The translations under genes were made by a program, and so were the position numbers. A stretch of DNA of 64,000 nucleotides from Ramlibacter pinisoli. GTDB lineage: Bacteria > Pseudomonadota > Gammaproteobacteria > Burkholderiales > Burkholderiaceae_C. The stretch covers positions 2,294,001-2,358,000 of the forward strand of contig NZ_WSEL01000003.1 of NCBI RefSeq assembly GCF_009758015.1, given 5' to 3'. Positions within the stretch are counted from its first letter, which is position 1. The number at the start of each line of letters is the position of its first letter. The notes below the pieces were generated by a model that was not told where the DNA came from, did not search any database, and saw only the letters and a list, made by a program, of their open reading frames with translations. Positions 53,540-62,537 of the stretch are shown piece by piece.

Positions 53540-55162
53540 ATGTCTGCCCAGACCGACCGCTACGTCCACGACCGGCTGCCGCCGCCCGCACAGCGCCCGC
53601 AGCTGCGCTACGACCGGCCGGAACTGCGTCTGCCGGACCGCCTGAACCTGGTCGAGGAGTTGTTGGACCGCGCCGCCGACAAGGGCTGGGCCGGGCGTGC
53701 GCTGCTGCGCTCGACCCGCCTCACGCTCAGCTACGACGAGGTGCGCGAGCACGTCGACCGCATCGCCCGGGTGCTGGTCGAGGACCTGGGCCTGGTGCCC
53801 GGCAACCGGGTGCTGCTGCGCGGCGGCAATTCGATCGGGCTGGCGCTGGCCTGGCTGGCCGTCGTCAAGGCCGGCATGGTGGCCGTGGCCACCATGCCGC
53901 TGCTGCGTGCGCGCGAACTGGGCGACATCCTCGACAAGGCGCAGCCGGCCGTCGCCCTGTGCGACGGCCGGCTGCTCGACGAGTTGCGCGCTGCCTGCGA
54001 GGGCCGGGCCGGGGTGCGCGCCATCGTGCCCTTCAACACGGACGAGCCCGGTTCGCTCGCCGTGCTGGCGGCGGGCAAGGCGGGTGGCTTTCCGCCCTGC
54101 CCCACCGCCGCCGACGACATCGCGCTGCTGGCCTTCACCTCCGGCACCACCGGCAAGCCCAAGGCCGCGGTGCACACCCACCGCGACGTGCTGGCGGCCT
54201 GCGAAGCCTGGCCGCGCCACGTGCTGCAGGCCACGCCGGACGACATCGTCGTCGGCTCGCCCCCGCTGGCATTCACCTTCGGCCTGGGCGGCCTGCTTGT
54301 GTTCCCGATGTGGGCCGGGGCCTCGGTCCATTTCGGCGACGGGCCGTTCACGCCCGAGGCGCTGGTGCGCACCATCGGCGAGGTCGGCGCCACCATCTGC
54401 TACACCGCCCCGACCTTCTACCGCCAGATGGCGCCGTTCGCGCGCGAGCTGGGCGTGGGTCGCCTGCGCGTGTGCGTCAGCGCCGGCGAAGGCCTGCCCG
54501 ATGCCACCCGCCAGCTATGGAAGCAGGCCAGCGGCATCGAGATGCTCGACGGCATCGGCGCCACCGAGATGTTCCACATCTTCATCTCGTCCGGCCCGCA
54601 CGAGGTGCGGCGCGGCGCCATCGGCAAGGTGGTGCCCGGCTACCAGGCCCGGGTGGTGGACGACGACGGCCAGGAGGTGCCGCGCGGCACGGTCGGCAAG
54701 CTGGCCGTCATCGGCCCGACCGGCTGCCGCTACCTGGACGACCCGCGCCAGGCCCAGTACGTGCAGGGCGGCTGGAACCATCCCGGCGACGCCTTCATGC
54801 AGGATGCCGACGGCTACTTCTTCTACCAGGCCCGGGCCGACGACATGATCATCACGGCCGGCTACAACGTCGGCGGCCCCGAGGTCGAGGACGCCCTGCT
54901 GCGGCACCCGGCCGTGGCCGAATGCGGCGTCATCGGCAAGCCGGACGACGAGCGCGGCATGATCGTCAAGGCCTTCTGCGTGCTCAAGCCCGGCCACGAA
55001 CCGGGTCCGGCCATGACCAAGGCGCTGCAGGAGCACGTCAAGGCCACCATCGCGCCCTACAAGTACCCGCGCGAGATCGAGTTCCTGGGCGCCTTGCCGC
55101 GCACCGAGACCGGCAAGCTGCAACGCTTCCGCCTGCGCGAGCTGGAGCGCGCGCGCGCCTAG
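53540..55162 (+). CDS. AMP-binding aryl-CoA ligase, 2-aminobenzoate-CoA ligase-like
   Basis: Adenylate-forming ligase, 540 residues. It opens YVHDRLPPPAQRPQLRYDRPELRLPDRLN, the style of 2-aminobenzoate-CoA ligases, and has LLAFTSGTTGKPKAAVHTHRD (P-loop), GIGATEMFHIFISSGPHEV (A5 region), DDMIITAGYNVGGPEVEDALL (hinge) and PRTETGKLQRFRLREL with the catalytic Lys. Aromatic acids are likely substrates; benzoate, aminobenzoate or cinnamate types cannot be separated by eye. GGGG at 8 nt serves as a weak ribosome site. No ring-degrading genes follow. Confidence 0.88.
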   Translation: MSAQTDRYVHDRLPPPAQRPQLRYDRPELRLPDRLNLVEELLDRAADKGWAGRALLRSTRLTLSYDEVREHVDRIARVLVEDLGLVPGNRVLLRGGNSIGLALAWLAVVKAGMVAVATMPLLRARELGDILDKAQPAVALCDGRLLDELRAACEGRAGVRAIVPFNTDEPGSLAVLAAGKAGGFPPCPTAADDIALLAFTSGTTGKPKAAVHTHRDVLAACEAWPRHVLQATPDDIVVGSPPLAFTFGLGGLLVFPMWAGASVHFGDGPFTPEALVRTIGEVGATICYTAPTFYRQMAPFARELGVGRLRVCVSAGEGLPDATRQLWKQASGIEMLDGIGATEMFHIFISSGPHEVRRGAIGKVVPGYQARVVDDDGQEVPRGTVGKLAVIGPTGCRYLDDPRQAQYVQGGWNHPGDAFMQDADGYFFYQARADDMIITAGYNVGGPEVEDALLRHPAVAECGVIGKPDDERGMIVKAFCVLKPGHEPGPAMTKALQEHVKATIAPYKYPREIEFLGALPRTETGKLQRFRLRELERARA

Positions 55163-55291
55163 CCGGCAGGGCGGCCGGCCCACGCCGCCGCCTGCGCAAC
55201 ATGCTTACACTCCCCCGAGGCCGGGGGACGGCGGCGGCCGGCACGGTGCGCCGCGGCGGGACGGCCACCCCGACCCAGACCTCATCCAGCA

Positions 55292-56512
55292 ATGCCTGCG
55301 TATTCGTTCGAAGCACTCGACAGCCAGGGCCACACGCGCAAGGGCGTGCTCGAGGCCGACTCGGTCAAGTCCGCGCGCGGCCAGCTGCGCGCCCAGTCGC
55401 TCATCCCGCTGGCGGTGCAGACCGTGGCCGGCAGCCCCGGATCGGCCGACGGCGGCCCGCGGCGCTGGGGCCGGCGCGTCTTCAACGCCACCCAGCTGAC
55501 CGTCTGGACGCGGCAGCTGGCCGGTCTGGTCAGCTCCGGCCTGCAACTCGAGCGCGCCCTGACGGCGCTGGCCGACGAGGCCGATGCCGTGCCCGAGCGC
55601 AACCTGGTGGCGGCGCTGCGGGCCGAGGTCAACGCGGGCTCGACCTTCGCGTCGGCGCTGGCGCACTTCCCGCGCGAGTTCTCCGAGATCTACATCGCGG
55701 TGGTCGGCGCCGGCGAGCAGAGCGGCGACCTCGGGCTGGTGCTGGAACGGCTGGCCGACGACCTGGAGAACCGCCAGGCACTCAAGGCCCGGCTGACCGG
55801 CGCGGCGCTGTACCCGGCCATCGTCACCGTGGTGGCGCTGGCCATCGTGGTGTTCCTGGTGACCTACGTGGTGCCGCAGGTCGCCAACGTATTCGCCGGC
55901 ACCAAGCGCGCCCTGCCCTTCCTCACCGTGGCGATGCTGGGTGTCAGTGCCTTCGTGCGACAGTGGGGCTGGATCGTTGCCGTGCTGCTGGCCGGCGGCG
56001 CCATCGCGCTGCGCTTCCTGCTGCGCAACGCCGGTTTCCGCGAGCGCTTCGATGCCGGCTTCCTCGGCGTGCCGGTGCTGGGGCGGCTGGCGCGCGGCTA
56101 CAACAGCGCCCAGTTCGGCAACACCCTGGCCATGCTCACCGGCGCCGGCGTCCCCATCCTGCGCGCCCTGCAGGCCGCCGCCGAAACGCTGAACAACCGC
56201 GCCATGCGGGCCGACGCGCTCGACGCCCTGGTGCTGGTGCGCGAGGGCGCGCCGCTGGCGTCGGCGCTGGCGCAGAAGAAGCGCTTCCCGGGCCTGCTGT
56301 CGATGTTCGCCCGGCTGGGCGAGCAGACCGGCCAGCTGCCGGTGATGCTGCAGCGGGCCGCCAACCAGCTGGGCAACGAGGTGCAGCGCCGCGCCATCGC
56401 GCTGGCCACCATCCTGGAGCCGCTGCTGATCGTGGCCATGGGCATGGTCGTGATGCTGATCGTGCTGGCGGTGCTGCTGCCCATCATCCAGCTCAACCAG
56501 TGGGTGCGCTGA
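55292..56512 (+). CDS. gspF: Type II secretion inner-membrane protein GspF
   Basis: Polytopic platform protein of a type II secretion system, 406 residues. It begins PAYSFEALDSQGHTRKGVLEADS, the usual GspF N-terminus, followed by two repeated helical T2SSF domains, LTVWTRQLAGLVSSGLQLERAL and GNTLAMLTGAGVPILRALQAAAETL, each with the acidic EQ(S/T)G motif (GAGEQSGDLGLVLERLAD and GEQTGQLPVMLQRAA). Three membrane helices lie after each cytosolic block. No other gsp gene is within the window. It overlaps the 5'-nucleotidase gene by one base. Confidence 0.92.
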   Translation: MPAYSFEALDSQGHTRKGVLEADSVKSARGQLRAQSLIPLAVQTVAGSPGSADGGPRRWGRRVFNATQLTVWTRQLAGLVSSGLQLERALTALADEADAVPERNLVAALRAEVNAGSTFASALAHFPREFSEIYIAVVGAGEQSGDLGLVLERLADDLENRQALKARLTGAALYPAIVTVVALAIVVFLVTYVVPQVANVFAGTKRALPFLTVAMLGVSAFVRQWGWIVAVLLAGGAIALRFLLRNAGFRERFDAGFLGVPVLGRLARGYNSAQFGNTLAMLTGAGVPILRALQAAAETLNNRAMRADALDALVLVREGAPLASALAQKKRFPGLLSMFARLGEQTGQLPVMLQRAANQLGNEVQRRAIALATILEPLLIVAMGMVVMLIVLAVLLPIIQLNQWVR

Positions 56513-57408
56513 TGGGGGTGTTCGGCGGCGACAAGCTGGTGGTGGCGATCTCCTCGCGGGCGCTGTTCAACCTGGAAGAGGAGAACCGCCTGTTCGAGAG
56601 CGGCGATCCCCGGGCCTACATGGCGCTGCAGCTGCAGCGGCTGGAGGAGCCGGCGCGTCCCGGCATCGCCTTCTCGCTGATCAAGAAGCTGCTGGCCTTC
56701 AACGACACCACCTCGCAGCGGGTCGAGGTGGTCATCCTGTCGCGCAACGACCCGGTCTCGGGCATGCGCATCTTCCGCTCCGGCGAGGCCAACCAGATCA
56801 AGCTGCAGCGCGGCGTGTTCACCCAGGGCCGCTCGCCGTTCCGCTACCTCAAGCCGCTGCAGGCGCACCTGTTCCTCTCGGCCAACGCCGACGACGTGCG
56901 CGATGCGCTGGCGGCGGGCTTCCCGGCGGCGCGCGTGCTCACCGAGTCGGTACTGGCCGGCAGCAACTACCCGAACGAGGTGCGCATCGCCTTCGACGGC
57001 GACGCCGTGCTGTTCTCCGACGAGGCCGAGCAGGTGTTCCAGCGCGACGGGCTGGACGCCTTCCAGGAGCACGAGCTGAGCAAGGCCGCGCAGCCGCTGC
57101 CGGGCGGGCCGTTCAAGCCGCTGCTGGCGGCCCTGCACCGGCTGCAGGCGGCCAGTACGCCGGCCATGCAGATCCGCACCGCGCTGGTCACGGCGCGCAG
57201 CGCGCCGGCGCACGAGCGCGCCATCCGCACGCTGATGGAATGGGACATCAAGGTCGACGAGGCCATGTTCCTGGGCGGCCTGCCCAAGGGCGAGTTCCTG
57301 CGCGAGTTCGAGCCCGACTTCTTCTTCGACGACCAGACCCGGCACGTCGACCAGGCCTCGCTGCACGTGCCGGCCGGCCACGTGGCCGGCGGCATCACCA
57401 ACGCTTAA
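56512..57408 (+). CDS. Cytosolic 5'-nucleotidase (cN-I-like family)
   Basis: A 298-residue protein of the 5'-nucleotidase family that resembles cytosolic nucleotidase I and hydrolyses nucleoside monophosphates. It has VVAISSRALFNLEEENRLFESGDP, AFSLIKKLLAFND, VVILSRNDPVSGMRIF (phosphatase motif II-like) and VRIAFDGDAVLFSDEAEQVF, where the DGDAVLFSDE segment is the acidic metal site of the HAD fold. MEWDIKVDEAMFLGGLPKG completes the signature. ATG overlaps the gspF stop. The functional link to secretion is not obvious; co-translation may simply reflect gene packing. Confidence 0.8.
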   Translation: MGVFGGDKLVVAISSRALFNLEEENRLFESGDPRAYMALQLQRLEEPARPGIAFSLIKKLLAFNDTTSQRVEVVILSRNDPVSGMRIFRSGEANQIKLQRGVFTQGRSPFRYLKPLQAHLFLSANADDVRDALAAGFPAARVLTESVLAGSNYPNEVRIAFDGDAVLFSDEAEQVFQRDGLDAFQEHELSKAAQPLPGGPFKPLLAALHRLQAASTPAMQIRTALVTARSAPAHERAIRTLMEWDIKVDEAMFLGGLPKGEFLREFEPDFFFDDQTRHVDQASLHVPAGHVAGGITNA

Positions 57409-57461
57409 GCCCCGCTTCAGGGTCGCGCGGCTAGGATGCCCGGGCATCCCCGGGACCCACC

Positions 57462-59213
57462 ATGACCCTGACCGAACGCTTCGCGGCCGCCGCCGCCACC
57501 ACGCGCCGCATCTGGGCGCTGACCACGCCCTACTTCGGCTCCGACGAGAAATGGCGTGCGCGCGGGCTGCTGGCGGCCATCGTCGTGCTCAACCTGGCCT
57601 CGGTGTACCTGCTGGTGCTGCTCAACGACTGGAACCGCACCTTCTACGACGCCCTGCAGGACAAGAACCAGGCCGTGTTCTGGCACCAGCTGGGCCGCTT
57701 CACCTACCTGGCCTTCGCGCTGATCGTGGTCGCGGTGTACCGCTTCTGGCTCACCCAGCTGCTGGAGATGCGCTGGCGCGCCTGGATGACGCGCTACTAC
57801 CTGGGGCGCTGGCTGCACGGCCACGCGTTCTACCGGATGGAGCTGGCCCGCTTCAACGCCGCCGCCGGCAGCCCCGACAACCCCGACCAGCGGATCCAGG
57901 AAGACCTGAACCTGTTCACCTCCTCCTCGGTCTCGCTGAGCATGGGCCTGCTCAATGCGGTCGTGACGCTGGTCAGCTTCGTCGGCATCCTGTGGACGCT
58001 CAGCGGAACGTTCAGCTTCACGGTCGGCGGCACGGCCTATGCGATCCCGGGCTTCATGGTCTGGGCCGCCATCGCCTACTGCCTGGTGGGCAGCCTGCTG
58101 ACGCACTGGATCGGCCGGGTGCAGATCCCGCTGAACTTCCGCCAGCAGCGGCTGGAGGCCGACTTCCGCCACCACATGGTGCGGGTGCGCGAATACAGCG
58201 AGGCCATCGCGCTGGACCGCGGCCAGGCCGTGGAGCGCCAGCAGCTGGACCTGCGCTTCTCGCACGTGCTGCGCAACTGGCTGCAGCTGCTGAAGGCGCA
58301 GAAGAACCTGACCTGGTTCACCAGCTTCTTCGGCCAGGCGGCGGTGGTGTTCCCGTTCCTGGTGGCGGCGCCGCGCTTCTTCAGCGGCGCCATCCAGCTC
58401 GGCGAGCTGATGCAGATCGCGTCGGCATTCGGCCAGGTGCAGGACTCGCTGGCCTGGCTGGTCGACAACTACAGCTCGCTGGCCGCCTGGCGGGCCACGG
58501 CCGACCGCCTGACGAGCTTCGAGCACAGCGTGACGGCGCAGGAAGCCCAGCCTGCCGGCGCGCAGATCGCCGTCGGCGAGGAACTGGCCACCGACGGCCT
58601 CGACCTGGCCCTGCCCGGCGGCGCGGCGCTGCTGGGCGGGCTGGCGCTGCGGGCCCGCCCCGGCGACCACGTGCTGGTGAAGGGCCCCTCGGGCAGCGGC
58701 AAGTCGACCCTGTTCCGCGCCATCGCCGGCATCTGGCCGTTCGCCCACGGCCGGGTCACCGTGCCGGCCGACACCATGGCGATCCCGCAGCAGCCCTACT
58801 TCCCGGACGGGCGGCTGCGCGATGCGCTTGCCTACCCGGAGGCGGCGGCGCACTACGGCGACGACGCCCTGCGCCAGGCGCTGGACGACGCCCTGCTGCC
58901 GGACCTGAAGGAGCGCCTGGACGACCAGGACGCCTGGAGCCAGAAGCTTTCGGGCGGCGAGCGCCAGCGGCTGGCGCTGGCGCGCGTGTTCCTGAAGGAC
59001 CCGCGCTGGGTGCTGGCCGACGAGGCGACGGGCGCGCTGGACGCCGAGGCCGAGCAGGTGCTGTACCGGCGCCTGATCGAGCGCCTCGACCGCCGCGGCG
59101 GCGGGCTGGTGTCGATCGCGCACCGCCCGTCGCTGGAGCCCCTGCACGGACGCCGCTGGGAACTGGTGCGCAACGGCGCGCCGGGCCCGGCCTGGGCCCT
59201 GCGCGAGGCCTGA
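57462..59213 (+). CDS. YddA/SbmA-like ABC transporter with fused ATPase
   Basis: A 583-residue half-transporter of the SbmA/BacA-related, peroxisomal ABCD-like group. The first 330 residues hold about six membrane helices and the subgroup marks LNDWNRTFYDALQDKNQAVFW, YLGRWLHGHAFYRMEL and NPDQRIQEDLNLF. The C-terminal ATPase has Walker A GPSGSGKSTLFRAIAGIWP, signature LSGGERQRLALARVFL, Walker B WVLADEATGALD and H-loop SIAHRPS. Unlike SbmA it carries its own ATPase. Family members transport very long acyl, vitamin or peptide substrates; here unknown. It is followed directly by a convergent gene. Confidence 0.9.
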   Translation: MTLTERFAAAAATTRRIWALTTPYFGSDEKWRARGLLAAIVVLNLASVYLLVLLNDWNRTFYDALQDKNQAVFWHQLGRFTYLAFALIVVAVYRFWLTQLLEMRWRAWMTRYYLGRWLHGHAFYRMELARFNAAAGSPDNPDQRIQEDLNLFTSSSVSLSMGLLNAVVTLVSFVGILWTLSGTFSFTVGGTAYAIPGFMVWAAIAYCLVGSLLTHWIGRVQIPLNFRQQRLEADFRHHMVRVREYSEAIALDRGQAVERQQLDLRFSHVLRNWLQLLKAQKNLTWFTSFFGQAAVVFPFLVAAPRFFSGAIQLGELMQIASAFGQVQDSLAWLVDNYSSLAAWRATADRLTSFEHSVTAQEAQPAGAQIAVGEELATDGLDLALPGGAALLGGLALRARPGDHVLVKGPSGSGKSTLFRAIAGIWPFAHGRVTVPADTMAIPQQPYFPDGRLRDALAYPEAAAHYGDDALRQALDDALLPDLKERLDDQDAWSQKLSGGERQRLALARVFLKDPRWVLADEATGALDAEAEQVLYRRLIERLDRRGGGLVSIAHRPSLEPLHGRRWELVRNGAPGPAWALREA

Positions 59214-60164
59214 TCAGCTCGGCGCGCGCGCCTGCAGCCGGCCGCGCGCCTCGCGCCGGGCGATCCACACGGTCGAGGCGCAGATCACCGCGCCGCCGGC
59301 CAGCGTGAACTGGCTGGGCAGGTCACCGAACACCAGGAAGCCCAGGGCGGTGGCCCACACCAGGTCGAGGAACTTGACCGACTGGGTGGCCGAGATGTCG
59401 GCGACGCTGAACGAGCGCGTCAGGCAGTAGTGGCCCGCGCTCCCGAGCAGGCCGCACAGCAGGAACAGCAGCCCGTGCGTGACGCCGAGCGGATGCCAGT
59501 GGGCGAGCGCCAGCGGCAGGCTGCAGGCGGCGACGCTGATCGCCTGCCAGACCACGATCACCTCGGCCCGCTCGTAGCGCGTCAGTCCCTTGGTGATCAG
59601 GAACGAGGCGGCGAACACCGGTGCGGACGCCAGCATGAAGAGCGTGTAGCGGCCGCCGGCCCCGGTGAGCTGCGGGCCGACCACGATCAGCACGCCGGCG
59701 AAGCCGATCGCCGCGGCCAGCCAGCGCTCCCAGCGCATCGGTTCCTTGAACACGAGCACGGCACCGATCATGACGAAGATCGGGGTGGTGAAGCCGATGG
59801 CGGTGGTGTCGGCCAGCGTGATGAACGGGATGGCGCTGAACCACAGCCACAGCGCGAGCGTGTGCACGAAGCCGCGCGTGAACTGGCCTCCGACGTTCTT
59901 CGGCCAGTAGGTGGCCACGCCGCTGCGCACCACCAGCGGCAGCATGACGACCAAACCGGCGAGGTAGCGCAGGAACTGCGTCTGGTAGGGATCGAGCTCC
60001 AGCGCCAGGCCACGCATGATGGTGTTGAGCACCACGAACAGCAGCCCCGACAGCACCGACCACAACAGGCCGCGCACCGCCGGCGGCAGGCGGTCCGCCC
60101 GGCGCCGGGCCAGCGTGGCGCGCCGCACCCAGGGGTGGCGCGACCGGGCGCCGTCACCCGGCAT
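59214..60164 (-). CDS. EamA/DMT-family permease
   Basis: Drug/metabolite transporter with ten hydrophobic segments in two EamA repeats; 316 residues. The first repeat includes GLLWSVLSGLLFVVLNTIMRGLA and FVHTLALWLWFSAIPFITLADTTAIGFTTPIFVMIGAVLVFKE; the second, YTLFMLASAPVFAASFLITKGLTRYERAEVIVVWQ and SFSVADISATQSVKFLDLVWATALGFLVFGDLPS. The N-terminal 25 residues are basic and cytosolic. The stop abuts the ABC gene stop. Substrate cannot be told from sequence. Confidence 0.87.
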   Translation of the reverse strand: MPGDGARSRHPWVRRATLARRRADRLPPAVRGLLWSVLSGLLFVVLNTIMRGLALELDPYQTQFLRYLAGLVVMLPLVVRSGVATYWPKNVGGQFTRGFVHTLALWLWFSAIPFITLADTTAIGFTTPIFVMIGAVLVFKEPMRWERWLAAAIGFAGVLIVVGPQLTGAGGRYTLFMLASAPVFAASFLITKGLTRYERAEVIVVWQAISVAACSLPLALAHWHPLGVTHGLLFLLCGLLGSAGHYCLTRSFSVADISATQSVKFLDLVWATALGFLVFGDLPSQFTLAGGAVICASTVWIARREARGRLQARAPS

Positions 60165-60312
60165 GCACTGTCTCCATGGCGGGAACTATAGGCCGCTGGG
60201 ATGGCCCATCCTCGCCGCGCCGGCTGGGCGGCGTGGAATATTCACCGGTGCCGAACAACGAAAGTCGTGCCCCGGCGCGCACCTGCAGACCTTCGTTGGA
60301 CAGCAGGGCCGA

Positions 60313-61188
60313 TCAGGAACCGGGCGGGCCTGGATCGTCGTAGCGCCGGCCCTGCGCCAGCAGCTCCGGGGTCCCGATCAGCGCATTGAGCTGATCAAAG
60401 TCGAGCATCTCGCCGCGCAGCGGCGCGGTGCTGCCATGGTGGCGCAGGCTTCCGTAGTAGCGCTGCAGCAGGTGCGCCACCGCGCGCGCCGTTCCCCCCG
60501 GGTAGATGACGATGCGGAAGCCGCGCGCGCCCAGTTCGGCGGCCGACTGCACCGGCGTCTTGCCGCCTTCGACCATGTTGGCCAGCAGCGGCACCCGGGC
60601 CGCAAAGCGCGCGCAGGCGGCGTCCATCTGCGCCGGCGTGCGCACGGCCTCGATGAACAGGGCGTCGGCGCCGGCCTCCAGGTAGCGCTCGGCGCGCTCC
60701 AGCGCGGCCTCGAAGCCTTCCACCGCCACCGCGTCGGTGCGCGCCAGCACCAGCGTGTCGGCGCTGCGCCGGGCGTCGAGCGCGGCGTGCAGCTTGCCCA
60801 CCATCTCGCCGGCCGGCACCACACCCTTGCCGTCGAGGTGGCCGCAGCGCTTGGGGAAGGTCTGGTCCTCCAGCTGCACCATGGCGGCACCGGCGCGCTC
60901 GAACTCGCGCACCGTGCGCTGCACGTTCAGGGCGTTGCCGAAGCCGGTGTCGGCGTCGACGATCACCGGCAACGGCACCCGCTCGGTGATGCGTGCCAGC
61001 GTGTCGGCCACCTCGGTCTGCGTGGTGAGCCCGATGTCGGAGCGGCCGAGCCGGGTGTAGGCGATCGAGGCGCCCGACAGGTACAGCGCCTCGAAGCCGG
61101 CCTGCTGCGCCACCAGCGCGGTGAGCGCGTCGTACACGCCGGGCGCGAGCAGGACCTCGGCCCGGGCCAAGCGTTGCCGCAGCGTCAT
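60313..61188 (-). CDS. Isocitrate lyase/PEP mutase superfamily protein
   Basis: A 291-residue alpha/beta barrel lyase of the methylisocitrate lyase, oxaloacetate decarboxylase and PEP mutase group. It opens LLAPGVYDALTALVAQQAGFEALYLSGASIAY, then metal-binding VIVDADTGFGNALNV, the flexible loop QLEDQTFPKRCGHLDGKGVV with the lyase Cys of the K-(K/R)-C-G-H motif, and LARTDAVAVEGFEAALERAERYLEAGADALFIE. The Cys points to C-C bond lyase activity rather than phosphonate chemistry. ATG overlaps the flavoprotein stop by 4 bp, placing it third in the minus-strand operon. Confidence 0.9.
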   Translation of the reverse strand: MTLRQRLARAEVLLAPGVYDALTALVAQQAGFEALYLSGASIAYTRLGRSDIGLTTQTEVADTLARITERVPLPVIVDADTGFGNALNVQRTVREFERAGAAMVQLEDQTFPKRCGHLDGKGVVPAGEMVGKLHAALDARRSADTLVLARTDAVAVEGFEAALERAERYLEAGADALFIEAVRTPAQMDAACARFAARVPLLANMVEGGKTPVQSAAELGARGFRIVIYPGGTARAVAHLLQRYYGSLRHHGSTAPLRGEMLDFDQLNALIGTPELLAQGRRYDDPGPPGS

Positions 61189-62537
61189 GCGCAACCTCCC
61201 GTCGTGATGGCGGTACGGGCGGCGATCCAGCCACCTGCCACCGCGCTGAGCAGTCCGTTGCCGGACAGGTAGCCCCAGACCGCATCGCCCGAGACGCCGC
61301 GGGCGGTGCCGCCGGCGGCCAGCAGGTTGGGGAAAGGCCGCCCCTGCTGGTCGAGCACGCGGCACTGCGCGTCGATGTCCAGCCCGCCCTGGGTGTGGAA
61401 CAGCGCGCCGGTCACCTTCACCGCATGGAACGGCGGCGTGAAGCGGTCGAGCGCCGGGTCGAGCGCCTCGACCGGGCAGCCGATCAGCGCGGCCAGCGCG
61501 GCCCGGTCGGGCGCGCTGCGCACGGCGCCGGCCGCTTCGGCCTGCTGGAAGTCCGGAAAGCCGCGTGCCAGCGCCAGCAGGTGGTCGTCGAACACGTTCC
61601 AGGCGATGCCGTCCGGCTGCCGCAGCACCTCCACGGCGGCCTCGGAATAGCCGTGCGTCTCGTCGTGGAAGCGCCGCCCCAGCCGGTTGAGCTGCACGCC
61701 GCCTTCGGCCATCACGGCCCACGTCATCAGGATGCCGTGCGGCACCACCCAGGAGCCGTGGCCCTGGTAGCCGCCCAGGTCGGCCAGCCGCGCGCCCAGG
61801 GCCTGGCCCCAGCGGATGGCGCTGCCGTCGTTGCCGGCATGGCCGGCGAAGGTGGCGTCGCGCATCGCCGGCAACAGCTGCGCGACCATCGCGGCATGGC
61901 CACCGAAGCCGTTGCACGCCAGCAGCAGTTGTTGGCAGCGCAGTTGCTCGAGCGTGCCGTCCGGCCGCCGGTAGCCGACCCCCTGGATCCGCCGCTGGTC
62001 GTCCACGTACAGCTCGCGCACGGTGGCATCGCCCACCAGCCAGGCGCCGGCGCCGGTGGCGGCCCGTTCCAGTTGCGCCATCAGCGCGGCGCCGGTCCTC
62101 TCGCGCACCGCATGCATGCGGCGCACGCCATGGCCCGGGTACAGGAAGCCGTCCAGCAGCTCGAAGGCGATGCCGTGCCGCTGCTCCAGGTGGTCCAGCG
62201 CCGGCGCGATGGCCTCGGTGTAGGCGCGCACCAAATGCGGCGCTGCGTGGCCCTTGGCCTTGGCCTGGATGTCGCGGGCGAAGCGCTCCGGGCTGTCCTC
62301 GATGCCGCAGGCCCGCTGGGCGCGCGTGCCGGCGGCCGGGATGAAGCCGGACGACAGCGCCGTCGAGCCGGCCGGCCGGGCGTCGCGTTCGAGCAGCACG
62401 CAGTCGATGCCGGCGTCGCGCAGCACCGTCGCCGCCACCAGCCCGCAGGCACCGGCGCCGACGATGGCGACCGGCAGCGCCGGCGCCTCGGCGGCCAGCC
62501 GCTGCGCCGGCAGCACCGCGGGCTGGTGATCGTTCAT
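61185..62537 (-). CDS. FAD-dependent oxidoreductase, fumarate/urocanate reductase-like
   Basis: Flavoprotein of the FAD_binding_2 family, 450 residues. FAD binding: VAIVGAGACGLVAATVLRDAGIDCVLLERD and the C-terminal PNLLAAGGTARGVSGDAVWGYLSGNGLL. The active-site cap contains GGVQLNRLGRRFHDETHGYSEAAVEVL and VTGALFHTQGGLDIDAQCRVLDQQGRPF, the pattern of fumarate-reductase-like and tricarballylate dehydrogenase-type enzymes. It lacks a heme-binding domain and a signal peptide, so it is cytosolic. It overlaps both neighbours by 4 bp, suggesting it oxidises or reduces an intermediate between the amidohydrolase and the lyase. Confidence 0.85.
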   Translation of the reverse strand: MNDHQPAVLPAQRLAAEAPALPVAIVGAGACGLVAATVLRDAGIDCVLLERDARPAGSTALSSGFIPAAGTRAQRACGIEDSPERFARDIQAKAKGHAAPHLVRAYTEAIAPALDHLEQRHGIAFELLDGFLYPGHGVRRMHAVRERTGAALMAQLERAATGAGAWLVGDATVRELYVDDQRRIQGVGYRRPDGTLEQLRCQQLLLACNGFGGHAAMVAQLLPAMRDATFAGHAGNDGSAIRWGQALGARLADLGGYQGHGSWVVPHGILMTWAVMAEGGVQLNRLGRRFHDETHGYSEAAVEVLRQPDGIAWNVFDDHLLALARGFPDFQQAEAAGAVRSAPDRAALAALIGCPVEALDPALDRFTPPFHAVKVTGALFHTQGGLDIDAQCRVLDQQGRPFPNLLAAGGTARGVSGDAVWGYLSGNGLLSAVAGGWIAARTAITTGGCA

